Source of the DNA: an uncultured Clostridium sp. | Lineage (GTDB): Bacteria > Bacillota > Clostridia > TANB77 > CAG-508 | DNA: 39,641 nucleotides | Direction: 5' to 3' | Assembly: GCA_948471115.1 (NCBI GenBank) | Contig: CAOKRJ010000010.1 | Location: forward strand, 1-39,641 | Shown here: piece by piece, positions 27,201-34,838 of the stretch | How positions within the stretch are numbered: position 1 is the stretch's first letter | Layout: each line of letters opens with the position of its first letter | The notes under the pieces: model-generated | The model's input: only the letters and a program-made list of their open reading frames with translations | Told to the model about the DNA's origin: nothing | Database searches by the model: none | Program-made: the position numbers and the translations under genes

Positions 27201-27502
27201 ACATAAACGTAATAAGAAAAATGGATAAAGACTTAGAAAAAGGAGCATCAAACCTTGTACCAGTATATATAGATAGTAAAGAGAACATAAGTAAATCAAA
27301 ATCATCATGTGCAAGCGTTGAAGAATTTAAACAGCTACAAGACAATACAATAAAAACGGTAAAAGAAATTGCAAAGGAAATCTTTGAAGGAAATATTGAC
27401 ATAAAGCCATACTACAAAAACAGAAAAACAGGATGTGACTATTGTAACTATAAATCGATATGTGGATTTAATACAGGTAATAATAAATATAACTATATAT
27501 AG
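24224..27502 (+). CDS. addB: ATP-dependent helicase/nuclease subunit B
   Basis: 1,092 residues, start ATG 24224. The N-terminal P-loop is GKSGTGKS (residues 8-15), followed by IITPEQFSFTLE, the AddB motif. The middle is a degenerate helicase-like region. The C-terminal RecB-type nuclease has GKIDRVDVL and VRIIDYKSS, keeping the Asp and the D-Y-K residues. An iron-sulfur cluster site is formed by Cys of YRRCPFSFYLKY and by the C-terminal C-x-x-C-x5-C (GCDYCNYKSICGF). Length and motifs are normal. AddB works with AddA in double-strand break resection. Here addB lies about 8 kb downstream of addA rather than beside it, and directly follows the truncated ATPase. No good promoter is seen in the 33-nt gap. 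Confidence 0.93.
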   Translation: MSLRLIYGKSGTGKSEYVLREISNLIYNEEKIYIITPEQFSFTLETKLLETIKGESVINAEVLTFNRMAHRVKSEVGGVTKTDLSSYGKSMIIYDILDRSKKELKLLGKSSKNVEIISRLITELKTHWVKLEDIERVIEGEKDIYLKSKLQDILCIYKKFEERIKNNFIDENDTLTILANQLPYTKMFKNTIIYIDEFVGFTPQEYKVILELLKVAKLVNITICTDSLLESKNKENDIFYTNKKTVSKIINLVNNNGIQIENPIYLDKYYRFKNNELKHLEENLYKTPFKKYNEEIKNIDLFLSSNPYSEIEHIATKIVELVRDEGIRYKDISIITKNINDYEGLAKAIFKKYDIPIFIDTKKDLSQNILIKYVLALLEIFAKNWDFEAVINYIKLGFCDITEEEIFKTENYARHWGIKYNKWYSKDWTIGGQDALELNRIRKLIVEPLLEFKAKLQGKKTVKQITRELYQFLIKNNIQEKLINRGEQVQCSEQIKLEYISSWNLLMEILDEIILIFGKDEISFEKFAQILKIAFSENNLGAIPASMDQVVIGDVNRSRSKKTKVIFIIGVNDGIFPSANKEEGFINDTDREILKEKGISLAKTTKENIYEENFNIYKAFTTAEQKLYLSYSSTSNDGNALKPSTLIYKIKRMFNDLQEKSDIIKKESIITNKKATFEELLINLRDFNEGKQINPIWFEVYKIYSHDDEWKERLEKAIKAQNYTNQPEKITKENLEKIYGDTIFTSISRLEQYRRCPFSFYLKYSLNINEKDTFQIQNIDTGTFMHDTIDSFFGKIQDENIDIKKITEEELERIVKEIIEEKLKLNKNYIFTSSAKFRTLTSRLIRVLLKSMRYIVESIQKSDFEIWGHEIEFGKVGKYPAIEVKLDNGKKVEITGKIDRVDVLKTNDGKYVRIIDYKSSVKDINLDEVMAGLQIQLLTYMDAVTKIEDFMPAGVLYFNLIEPVIKADRKTTKEDIEEQIKKQFKMKGIIISDINVIRKMDKDLEKGASNLVPVYIDSKENISKSKSSCASVEEFKQLQDNTIKTVKEIAKEIFEGNIDIKPYYKNRKTGCDYCNYKSICGFNTGNNKYNYI

Positions 27503-27539
27503 TTAAAATGGTTTTAGTTTTTATTTTACAAAAGGCAGT

Positions 27540-27568
27540 TTTACAAAATAAATTTTTTAGATTATTAT
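27540..27568 (+). promoter_or_regulatory. pgeF/yfiH promoter
   Basis: TTTACA (27540-27545), a 17-bp spacer and TATTAT (27563-27568). Confidence 0.55.
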
Positions 27569-27647
27569 ATTTATTTGTATCTTAAAGGGAAATGTGATAT
27601 ATTTAGTATTTAAAATATCAAGTTATATTATGGCAAAAGGAGGAGCC

Positions 27648-28454
27648 ATGGAAAACTATATAATAAAAAACAACAATGGGATTTCATATCTTCAATTTAC
27701 GAGACTCTTAGAATATGAAGAAATTATACAACACGCAATAAGTCTAAAACCTATAAATATTGGATGTAATAATACATTTTACAAAAAGCAAGAAGAGACA
27801 TATGCAAATTATCAAAAATTATGCAATATGCTAAAACTAGACTATCAAAATATTTATAGACCATATCAAACACACACAGATATAGTAAAATGCGTAAAAA
27901 GTGAAGATGCAGGAATATTTACAAAAGACTTTAGAGATGTTGATGCACTAGTAACAAATAGAAAAAATAAAATATTATCAATATCTATAGCAGACTGTAT
28001 TGATTTATTATTTTTTGATCCTATAAAAAGAGTAATTGCGAATACTCACTCAGGATGGCAAGGAACATATAAATTAATTTCAATGAAAACTGTGGAAAAC
28101 ATGGTGGATAACTATGGATGTAACCCAAAAGATATAATATGCTGTATAGGACCAAGTATTAGAAAATGTCATTTTGAAGTAGATGAAGATATATCAGAGA
28201 AATTTTATGAAAAATTCAAATATTTAGCAAATATAAATGAAGTAATATCAAAAGGAAGGCAATATAACAATATACAAAAATATAATATAGATACAGTATT
28301 AATCAACAAAGAAACAATGTTACAAATAGGATTAAAAAAAGAAAACATAATAGACTGTGGACTATGTACAGTATGTAACTCAGATAAATTTCATTCCTAC
28401 AGAGTAGACAAAGAAGTAGCTGGAAGAAACACAGGAATAATAGTATTATTATAA
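27648..28454 (+). CDS. pgeF: PgeF/YfiH family (multicopper-polyphenol-oxidase-like, LACC1-type) protein
   Basis: A 268-residue protein. I start at ATG 27648, which has AAAGGAGGAG a few nt upstream; an in-frame start at 27594 lacks such a site. The zinc and active-site residues of the family are all present: His76 in YQTHTD, Cys117 in IADCIDL and His134 in NTHSGWQG (usual form HAGWRG). The later CIGPSIRKCHFEV and CTVCNSDKFHSYRVDK complete the fold. Members have been shown to act on purine nucleosides, and in E. coli to correct mis-incorporated serine in peptidoglycan precursors. Which role applies here is not shown. It stands alone with its own promoter. Confidence 0.88.
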   Translation: MENYIIKNNNGISYLQFTRLLEYEEIIQHAISLKPINIGCNNTFYKKQEETYANYQKLCNMLKLDYQNIYRPYQTHTDIVKCVKSEDAGIFTKDFRDVDALVTNRKNKILSISIADCIDLLFFDPIKRVIANTHSGWQGTYKLISMKTVENMVDNYGCNPKDIICCIGPSIRKCHFEVDEDISEKFYEKFKYLANINEVISKGRQYNNIQKYNIDTVLINKETMLQIGLKKENIIDCGLCTVCNSDKFHSYRVDKEVAGRNTGIIVLL

Positions 28455-28637
28455 TATTAATAAACAACATTAAATTTTTTTATTAAATAGGTATAAAGAA
28501 TAAGAAATACAAAAAGTGATAAGAAGAATACATTATTACCAATAATGAAATTGACTATAATGATAAAAAACTGTTATATAAATTACCAAATTAAAGCATA
28601 ATAAATAAAGTGATAAAATCAATAGTACTAACAGTTA

Positions 28638-28666
28638 TTTACAAAAAAACATATAAGATATATAAT
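28638..28666 (+). promoter_or_regulatory. Promoter of the thioesterase-copZ-copA run
   Basis: TTTACA (28638-28643), a 17-bp spacer and a consensus TATAAT (28661-28666), 51 nt before the thioesterase start. No CopY-type box (TACANNTGTA) is visible nearby. Confidence 0.7.
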
Positions 28667-28717
28667 AGCATATACAATAATAAATTGTATAATAGTAAAA
28701 ATGAAAAGAGAGGAAAT

Positions 28718-29137
28718 ATGGAATTTACTTTTGAAAGATATATTAATTATTATGAAACAGATAAAATGGGGGTAGTACATCACTCTAATTATATAAGATT
28801 TTTAGAAGAAGCAAGATGTAAATGGTTAAAAAATATAGATATGCCATTTGAGGTATTAGAAGAAAATGGAATTACAATCCCCGTGTTAGGAGTAAACTGT
28901 AATTATAAATATCATGTTACTTTTGGAGATACAATCATAATAAAACTTTACATAAAGGAATATACAGGAGTAAGAATGACTGTAAGTTATGAAATAACAA
29001 ACAAAAAAACAAACACAATAGTGTTAACAGGAGAAACAAGGCATTGTTTTACAGACAAGAGTCTAAAACCAATAAATTTAAAAAAGTACAAAAGAGAATT
29101 TAGCGATAAATTTGAAAAATTAATAGAAAGAGGGTAA
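28718..29137 (+). CDS. Acyl-CoA thioesterase, YbgC/4HBT family
   Basis: A 139-residue hotdog-fold protein. I start at ATG 28718 behind GAGAGGAAAT; an in-frame GTG at 28610 precedes the promoter and is not credible. The active-site signature is YETDKMGVVHHSNYIRFLEEAR, with Asp15, the His pair at 21-22 and Glu30, as in YbgC-type 4-hydroxybenzoyl-CoA thioesterases. It hydrolyses acyl-CoA thioesters, and the substrate cannot be told from sequence. It is 5 nt upstream of the copper chaperone gene and shares the promoter at 28638, an odd pairing with copper genes. Confidence 0.85.
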   Translation: MEFTFERYINYYETDKMGVVHHSNYIRFLEEARCKWLKNIDMPFEVLEENGITIPVLGVNCNYKYHVTFGDTIIIKLYIKEYTGVRMTVSYEITNKKTNTIVLTGETRHCFTDKSLKPINLKKYKREFSDKFEKLIERG

Positions 29138-29142
29138 AAGAT

Positions 29143-29352
29143 ATGGAAGAAATAAGGATAAATGTAGAAGGAATGGTTTGCGGAGGTTGTGAAAAAAGAG
29201 TAGTAAATAGTTTAAGCATAATAAGTGGAATTAAAGAAGTAATAGCAAACCATAATAATGGAACTGTAATAATAAAAGCAAATGAAAAAATCGAAAGAGA
29301 CATAATAAAAGAAAAAATAGAAGATCTTGGGTTTGAAATAAAGGAAAAATAG
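29143..29352 (+). CDS. copZ: CopZ-like heavy-metal-associated (HMA) copper chaperone
   Basis: A 69-residue single HMA domain, start ATG 29143. The metal-binding loop is GMVCGGCEK with Cys13 and Cys16. The ferredoxin-like beta-alpha-beta-beta-alpha-beta pattern is complete, ending with IEDLGFEIKEK. Such proteins carry Cu(I) in the cytosol and pass it to the N-terminal HMA domain of CopA, which is encoded 4 nt downstream. It lies between the thioesterase and copA in one transcript. Confidence 0.85.
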   Translation: MEEIRINVEGMVCGGCEKRVVNSLSIISGIKEVIANHNNGTVIIKANEKIERDIIKEKIEDLGFEIKEK

Positions 29353-29356
29353 AAGA

Positions 29357-30259
29357 ATGAAAAAAATAATTTTATCAATAGAAGGCATGACATGTAGTGC
29401 CTGTTCAAATGGGCTAGAAAAATATTTAAACAAGCAAAATGGAGTTATAAATGCAACTGTTAATCTTGTTATGGGAAATGCCACTATAGATTATGATGAA
29501 AATATATTAAACCAAGAGAAGTTAGAAAAATATGTAAAACAAGCAGGTTTTGCAAGTTTAGGAATATTTAAAGAATTTAAAATACAAAAGCAAAGTAAAA
29601 AAGAGAAAACTGAATTTATAATATTTACTATACTAGCAATAATATTAATGTATATCTCCATGGGGCATATGATAAACTTACCAATACCTAAAATATTTAA
29701 TCCACATCATAATCCAATTATATATGTAATAACGTTATTAATACTAACAATATTATTCCTAATATATGGATTTGACATTTTGAAAAATGGATATAAAAAT
29801 TTAATTCATAAAATACCTAATATGGATACATTAGTGACAATAGGTGTAGTAAGTAGCTTTTTATATAGTATATATGGAATGTATATGATAATAAAAGGTA
29901 ATTACAACTATACAATGGATTTATATTTTGAATCATCAGCAATAGTAATATATTTCATAAAACTAGGAAGATATTTAGATGGAATAAGTAAAGACAAGAC
30001 AAAAGAAGCAATACAAAAATTAGTAGAAATAACACCCAATAAAGCAACAATAGAAATAGAAGGAAAAGAGAAAATAGTAACACTAGATGAAATAAAAAAG
30101 GGAAACATAGTAATAGCAAAACCAGGAGAAAAAATAGCAGTAGATGGAGAAATAACTGAGCGGAAAAGCACACTTAGACGAAGCATTTATAACAGGAGAA
30201 AGCAAGCCAACGTCAAAAACAATAGGAGAAAAAGTAGTTGCAGGAAGCCTAAACTATGA
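29357..30259 (+). CDS. copA: Copper-transporting P1B ATPase, N-terminal part (frameshifted gene)
   Basis: This covers the HMA domain (GMTCSACSN, Cys13 and Cys16), the first four membrane helices (about residues 84-215) and the start of the actuator domain up to AVDGEIT. After that the frame goes wrong (basic, Arg-rich nonsense to residue 300). One extra base at about 30161 is responsible: the +1 frame continues correctly as GKAHLDEAFITGESKPTSK, containing the TGES motif. The complete gene would run to 31559 and give about 733 residues, normal for CopA. The protein would export Cu(I) from the cytosol using ATP. Confidence 0.88.
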   Translation: MKKIILSIEGMTCSACSNGLEKYLNKQNGVINATVNLVMGNATIDYDENILNQEKLEKYVKQAGFASLGIFKEFKIQKQSKKEKTEFIIFTILAIILMYISMGHMINLPIPKIFNPHHNPIIYVITLLILTILFLIYGFDILKNGYKNLIHKIPNMDTLVTIGVVSSFLYSIYGMYMIIKGNYNYTMDLYFESSAIVIYFIKLGRYLDGISKDKTKEAIQKLVEITPNKATIEIEGKEKIVTLDEIKKGNIVIAKPGEKIAVDGEITERKSTLRRSIYNRRKQANVKNNRRKSSCRKPKL

Positions 30260-30779
30260 TGGTTTCATAAAATATAAAGCAGAGAAAATAGGAAAAGAAT
30301 CAACAGTATCTGAAATAGTAAGACTTGTAATAGAAGCAAGTAACACCAAAGCTCCAATAGCAAAAATTGCAGACAAAATATCAGGGTATTTTGTACCAAT
30401 AGTAATAATAGTATCAATAATTACATTTATAGTAAATATAATATTAGGCAATGGAATAGGAGATAGTATAATAACTTTTGTAACAATTCTGGTTGTTGCC
30501 TGTCCATGTAGTCTGGGGTTAGCAACACCACTAGCAATAGTAATAAGTGAAGGACTATGTGCAAGCAATGGAATATTAGTAAAGAAAAGTGAAATATTAG
30601 AAAATGCTTCAAAAATAAATACCATAGTATTTGACAAGACAGGGACATTAACATATGGAAAATTAAAAATTTCTAAAATATATAATTATAGTAAATTAAA
30701 AGAAAATGAAATTATACAATTAATAGGGAGTGTAGAAGCAAAATCAACACATCCAATAGGAAAAGCATTCACAGATTAT

Positions 30780-31559
30780 ATGGAAGAAAAACAAATCACA
30801 AAACTGCAAGTAGATAACTTTCTGGACATATCTGGTTTTGGGATAGTTGGAGAAATCGAAAATAAAAAAATAATACTAGGCAATAGAAAAATACTAACAA
30901 AATATGATATAGAAAATAAATATATAGAAGAGGAAGAAGAACTTGCAAAGCAAGGAAACAGTATAATCTATGCAATAAAAGGTAATGAGATAATTGCACT
31001 TATTGGTGTAAATGATATTATAAGAGAAAATGCAAAACAAGTCATTCAAAAATTAAGTCAAAAAGAAATAGAAACGATAATGTTAACAGGAGACAATAAA
31101 GAAACAGCAGAAAAGATAGCAAACGAATTAGGAATAACAGAAATAATAGCAAATGTATTACCAAAAGAAAAGGTCGAAATGATAAAAAAGTTAAAAGCAG
31201 AAGGAAGATATGTAATGATGTGTGGAGATGGCATAAACGATAGTCCAGCACTAGCAAATGCAGATATTGGAGTAAGTGTAAAAAGCGGAACAGACATAGC
31301 TATGGATTCATCAGATGTAATATTAACAAAGAATGATTTACATTCTATTTTAAAACTAATAAATATAAGCGAAAAAACAATAAAAAACATAAAACAGAAC
31401 TTATTTTGGGCATTTTTCTATAACTCTTTAATGATACCTATTGCAATAGGAATATTAAAACCAATAGGAATATCAATAAACCCTATGTGGGCAAGTATAG
31501 CAATGGTATTTAGCAGTCTAACCGTTATACTAAATGCCCTAAGGTTAAAGAAAATCTAA
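30780..31559 (+). CDS. copA: Copper-transporting P1B ATPase, C-terminal part (frameshifted gene)
   Basis: ATG 30780 is the first ATG in this frame, but the frame is open from 30162. The stretch before it encodes TGES, the membrane CPC motif (VACPCSLGLATP) and the phosphorylation site FDKTGTLT. The region from 30780 carries the nucleotide-binding domain, the hinge motif GDGINDSPALANADIG and the last two membrane helices with SMVFSS-type metal-site residues (MVFSSLTVILNALRL). With the 29357 ORF it makes one CopA interrupted by a single inserted base. No ribosome binding site supports independent start at 30780. Confidence 0.85.
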   Translation: MEEKQITKLQVDNFLDISGFGIVGEIENKKIILGNRKILTKYDIENKYIEEEEELAKQGNSIIYAIKGNEIIALIGVNDIIRENAKQVIQKLSQKEIETIMLTGDNKETAEKIANELGITEIIANVLPKEKVEMIKKLKAEGRYVMMCGDGINDSPALANADIGVSVKSGTDIAMDSSDVILTKNDLHSILKLINISEKTIKNIKQNLFWAFFYNSLMIPIAIGILKPIGISINPMWASIAMVFSSLTVILNALRLKKI

Positions 31560-31590
31560 ATAATTAAAAATATGTAATAAAGGAGAAAAG

Positions 31591-32781
31591 ATGTCACAAA
31601 TAAAAGTAAACAATTTGACATTTAGATATGATGGAAACATAAATAATATATTTGAGAATGTATCATTCAATGTGGACACAGAATGGAAATTGGGGCTAAT
31701 AGGAAGAAATGGAAAAGGGAAAACGACTTTTTTTAAACTACTACAAGGAAAGTATGAATATAATGGGAAAATTACGAAAAATGTAAATGTTGATTATTTT
31801 CCATTTGAAATAAAAAACAAAAACAGAATGTCAATAGAAATAGTAAATGAAATCGCACCAAATGTTGAAGACTGGGAAATTATTAAAGAATTAAACTTAC
31901 TTAATACAGATGCCGAGATTCTTTACAGAAAATTTAATCTATTAAGTGGAGGAGAACAAGTAAAAATATTATTGATAAGTTTATTCCTAAAAGAAAATAA
32001 TTTTCTACTTATAGATGAGCCAACAAATCATTTAGATATAGAAACTAGAAATAACATAATTAACTACTTAAAAAGAAAAAAGGGCTTCATTTTAGTATCA
32101 CATGACAGAAGTCTTTTAGACGAAGTCGTAAATCACATAATTTCTATAAACAACTCAAACATAGAAATTATGCAAGGAAACTTTTCAACATGGAAAGAAA
32201 ATAGAGAAAAGCAAGACAATTACGAAAAAATCCAAAACGAAAAGCTACAAAAAGACATAAATAGACTTGAAATCGCTTCAAAAAACACTGAAAAATGGTC
32301 AAATATAGTTGAGAAATCAAAATATAAAACGAATAATATAGAAACAAAAATAGATAGAGGATATGTAGGTCATAAATCTGCAAAAATGATGAAAAGATCA
32401 AAAATAATGGAAGAAAGAATTGAAAAGGCAATAGATGAAAAGTCTAAATTATTAAACAATATAGATAAAAATGAAAGCTTAAAAATAATTCCAATAGAAA
32501 GTAGAAAAAGTGAGCTAATAATAGCAAAAGACTTACAGATAAAATATGAAGGAAAAACAATATTCTTACCAATTTCGTTTGAAATAAAAAACAAGGACAG
32601 AATTGCGATAGTTGGAAAAAACGGAATAGGGAAATCAAGTATGTTAAACTTAATTATGGGAGAAAAGATACAATATAATGGAGAAATAAAAATAGCAAAA
32701 GATTTAAAAATATCTTATGTATCACAAGATACTGAAAATTTAAAGGGAAAATTAAAGAATTTACACAAGAAAATAACATAA
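31591..32781 (+). CDS. ABC-F ATPase, Lsa-like, N-terminal part (frameshifted gene)
   Basis: The 396-codon frame starts at ATG 31591 behind AAAGGAG. NBD1 has GRNGKGKTT (residues 38-46), LSGGEQVKI, LLIDEPTNHLD and the His switch VSHDRS. A charged inter-domain linker of about 70 residues follows, then NBD2 opens with GKNGIGKSS. No membrane helices are present, as in ABC-F translation factors. The N-terminal sequence GRNGKGKTTFFKLLQGKYEYNG resembles Lsa/Vga-type ribosome protection proteins, which remove lincosamides, streptogramins and pleuromutilins from the ribosome. A resistance role is only an inference. One A is missing near 32753: the -1 frame continues as EFTQENNIKESIF into the ORF at 32802. 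The total would be about 494 residues. Confidence 0.82.
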   Translation: MSQIKVNNLTFRYDGNINNIFENVSFNVDTEWKLGLIGRNGKGKTTFFKLLQGKYEYNGKITKNVNVDYFPFEIKNKNRMSIEIVNEIAPNVEDWEIIKELNLLNTDAEILYRKFNLLSGGEQVKILLISLFLKENNFLLIDEPTNHLDIETRNNIINYLKRKKGFILVSHDRSLLDEVVNHIISINNSNIEIMQGNFSTWKENREKQDNYEKIQNEKLQKDINRLEIASKNTEKWSNIVEKSKYKTNNIETKIDRGYVGHKSAKMMKRSKIMEERIEKAIDEKSKLLNNIDKNESLKIIPIESRKSELIIAKDLQIKYEGKTIFLPISFEIKNKDRIAIVGKNGIGKSSMLNLIMGEKIQYNGEIKIAKDLKISYVSQDTENLKGKLKNLHKKIT

Positions 32782-32801
32782 AAGAAAGTATATTTAAAGC
32801 A

Positions 32802-33074
32802 ATGTTATCAAAAATGGGATTTTCAAAATTAGATTTTGAAACTGAAATCCAAGAAATGAGCGAAGGACAAAAAAAGAAAGTATTAATAGCAAAAAGTATA
32901 TCAGAACAAGCCAATATATATATTTGGGATGAGCCATTAAATTATATAGATATAATAACAAGGATACAAATAGAGGAGGCAATATTAAAATATAATCCAA
33001 CACTGATTTTTGTAGAACATGATGAAACATTTATCAAAAAAATAGCAACAAAAATTATAAGGATAGAGAAATAA
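32802..33074 (+). CDS. ABC-F ATPase, C-terminal part (frameshifted gene)
   Basis: 90 codons from ATG 32802, but the frame is already open and meaningful before it. This is the end of NBD2 of the same ABC-F protein: signature MSEGQKKKVLIAKS, Walker B IYIWDEPLNYID and the switch VEHDETFI. LNYID in place of NHLD at the second site is common in the Lsa/Vga group. A separate product would not be functional. The gene is followed by a terminator that overlaps the next promoter. Confidence 0.82.
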   Translation: MLSKMGFSKLDFETEIQEMSEGQKKKVLIAKSISEQANIYIWDEPLNYIDIITRIQIEEAILKYNPTLIFVEHDETFIKKIATKIIRIEK

Positions 33075-33112
33075 TTATAAAAAATCATAAAATGCAAAAC
33101 ATAAAATCATAG

Positions 33113-33153
33113 AGCAGGTAATTATTGATAATTATCTGCTTTTATAGTATAAT
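33113..33153 (+). promoter_or_regulatory. Terminator overlapping the promoter of the AI-2E-family gene
   Basis: AGCAGGTAATTA (33113-33124) pairs with TAATTATCTGCT (33129-33140), with a TTGA loop and TTT after it, and would stop the ABC-F transcript. The promoter for the next gene is TTGATA (33125-33130), 17 bp, TATAAT (33148-33153). Its -35 is the hairpin loop and its spacer is the 3' arm. Confidence 0.75.
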
Positions 33154-33212
33154 AGAACAATAAAGATGAAAAAAAAGGAAGAAATGCAAAAATGGCATAG
33201 GAGGAGAAGGAC

Positions 33213-34322
33213 ATGCAAGAAAAGAAAATGAACTTAAAAAAATACATAATATTAATCACATATACACTTATGGGATTATGGGTAGTACTTAACTTAGATA
33301 TAGTAGGAAATATTGTAAATTGTATAATAAAAGTTATATTTCCATTCATATTAGGAGGAAGTATAGCATTTATACTAAATATTCCAATGTCGTTTTTTGA
33401 AAGGAAAATGAGAAAAATTAAAAATAAAAAAATATTAAGAACAATCTCTATAATCTTTGCAATATTAGTAATCGTACTAGTAATAGCATTAGTAATTACT
33501 CTAATTGTACCAAGACTAATAGAAGTTATTAACTTGTTAATAGAAAATATGCCATATTTTGTAGAAAAAATAAATAATATATTAGAGGAAATAGATATAG
33601 AATTATTAGACATAAATAACTTTAATATAAATGTAGAAAACATGAAAGAACAAATTATAAACCAAATACCAAACTTACTAAATTTTTCAATATCCATAGT
33701 TACAAATACCATTAGTGTTGTATCTAATATATTTATAGCAATAATATTTGCAATATACATATTAATAGACAAAGAAAGATTAAACACACAAATGCAAAAG
33801 TTGTTAAACACATATATAGAAAGGAAAAAAGTAGAAAAAGTAATTAATATAGGAAAAGTAGCAAACAATGTATTCAGGAAGTTCTTTACAGTACAATGTT
33901 TAGAAGCAGCTATACTAGGGACACTTTGTATAATAGTGATGCTAATACTAAGAATTCCTTATGCAATACCAATAGGTGTTTTAATAGGAGTTACAGCCCT
34001 AATTCCAATAGTTGGAGCATTTATAGGAATAATAGTTGGAGCAATCTTAATTCTGTCAGTTAATCCACTAAAAGTTGTAACATTTATTATATCTATAATA
34101 ATTGTACAACAAATAGAAGGAAATGTGATATATCCAAAAGTAGTAGGAAACTCAGTAGGACTACCAGGAATATGGGTACTTGTAGCAGTTACAATTGGAG
34201 GAAGCATCGGAGGAATTCTAGGAATGTTATTAGGAGTGCCAATAGCAACAACAATATATAACCTATTAAAAGAAAAAATAAAGAAAGTAGAAAGGGGGGA
34301 GAAAAATGGCAACAACAAATGA
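33213..34322 (+). CDS. AI-2E family (PerM/YdiK-like) permease
   Basis: 369 residues with about eight transmembrane helices in the AI-2E-family plan. Helices 1-3 (about 8-100) are followed by a cytosolic or external helical region with many Asn/Glu (110-150), then the C-terminal bundle from about 155. The GxPYAIPIGVLIGVTALIPIVG-like stretch and the later NVIYPKVVGNSVGLPG are family signatures. The name comes from TqsA, which exports autoinducer-2, but many members do other jobs such as Na+/H+ antiport, so I do not assign a substrate. The start is ATG 33213 behind AGGAGGAGAAGG. Its 3' end overlaps the TfoX-N gene by 17 nt. Confidence 0.85.
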   Translation: MQEKKMNLKKYIILITYTLMGLWVVLNLDIVGNIVNCIIKVIFPFILGGSIAFILNIPMSFFERKMRKIKNKKILRTISIIFAILVIVLVIALVITLIVPRLIEVINLLIENMPYFVEKINNILEEIDIELLDINNFNINVENMKEQIINQIPNLLNFSISIVTNTISVVSNIFIAIIFAIYILIDKERLNTQMQKLLNTYIERKKVEKVINIGKVANNVFRKFFTVQCLEAAILGTLCIIVMLILRIPYAIPIGVLIGVTALIPIVGAFIGIIVGAILILSVNPLKVVTFIISIIIVQQIEGNVIYPKVVGNSVGLPGIWVLVAVTIGGSIGGILGMLLGVPIATTIYNLLKEKIKKVERGEKNGNNK

Positions 34323-34635
34323 GTATATAAAATATATATGTGAACAAATAAATGGAGTAGGAGAGATAAGGTACAAGAAGATGTTTGGAGAATTCATGGT
34401 ATATGTAAATGATAAACCAGTTATTATAGTTTGTAACAATGTACCTTTTGTAAAAAAAATGGATTGCATAATGGACAAAATGGAAAATGCTGAAATAGGT
34501 TATCCATATAAAGGAGCAAAAGAACATTATGTATTAGATATTGATAACTCTGAATTTTGTAAATCTATTATTATGGAAATAGAAAAAGTAACACCAGTGC
34601 CAAAGAAAAAGATTGACAAAAATAAAAAAATATAG
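34306..34635 (+). CDS. TfoX N-terminal domain protein
   Basis: A 109-residue protein. It begins 17 nt inside the end of the permease gene, with GGGGGGAG as ribosome binding site, so the two are translationally linked. The sequence IRYKKMFGEFMVYVNDKPV is the TfoX/Sxy N-terminal domain (RKMFGGxGxYxxGK-like). Proteins with only this domain are widespread and of unknown function, while full TfoX controls competence in gamma-proteobacteria. A lysine-rich tail ends it. The -35 of the downstream MATE leader promoter lies in its last codons. Confidence 0.82.
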   Translation: MATTNEYIKYICEQINGVGEIRYKKMFGEFMVYVNDKPVIIVCNNVPFVKKMDCIMDKMENAEIGYPYKGAKEHYVLDIDNSEFCKSIIMEIEKVTPVPKKKIDKNKKI

Positions 34636-34641
34636 TAAAGT
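34613..34641 (+). promoter_or_regulatory. Promoter of the MATE gene leader
   Basis: TTGACA (34613-34618), a 17-bp spacer and TAAAGT (34636-34641). It overlaps the end of the TfoX-N gene and would give a leader of about 190 nt ahead of the MATE gene. Confidence 0.6.
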
Positions 34642-34666
34642 ATAAAAAATATGAAAGTCATCGGAG

Positions 34667-34713
34667 GACTTATAATCCCAATTATAAAGTCGATAAGATG
34701 TCGAGTGGGCTCG
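34667..34713 (+). ncRNA. Candidate guanidine-IV (mepA motif) riboswitch
   Basis: Two hairpins have complementary loops. P1 is GACTTATAAT (34667-34676) with ATTATAAAGTC (34681-34691), one bulged A, loop CCCA (34677-34680). P2 is CGAG (34702-34705) with CTCG (34710-34713), loop TGGG (34706-34709). CCCA and TGGG can form a kissing-loop contact. This two-hairpin, kissing-loop layout upstream of a MATE gene is that of the guanidine-IV class. P2 uses the GGGCTC that starts the terminator stem, so ligand binding would favour antitermination (an ON switch). The class is named from memory of its architecture and not from a covariance-model search. Confidence 0.7.
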
Positions 34714-34742
34714 GTTATTAAAAAATAATAGAGTCCATTTTT
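34707..34742 (+). terminator. Conditional terminator of the MATE leader
   Basis: GGGCTC (34707-34712) pairs with GAGTCC (34731-34736), with one G-U, and TTATT (34715-34719) pairs with AATAA (34724-34728). A five-T run (34738-34742) follows. Its 5' arm overlaps P2 of the riboswitch, so the two structures exclude each other. Confidence 0.75.
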
Positions 34743-34838
34743 GTACCTATTTATGTATGGAAAAGAAAGGAATGATAATAAAAATGAAGACGAATAACAA
34801 GTAAAACATGAAAAAATAGAAATAGGAGGAAAAAATAA

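Noticed and set aside
34772..34804. Possible 10-codon leader peptide between the riboswitch and the MATE gene
   Set aside because: The AAAGG is only 1 nt from its ATG, and there is no run of regulatory codons or ribosome-arrest motif. The leader is better explained by the RNA structure.
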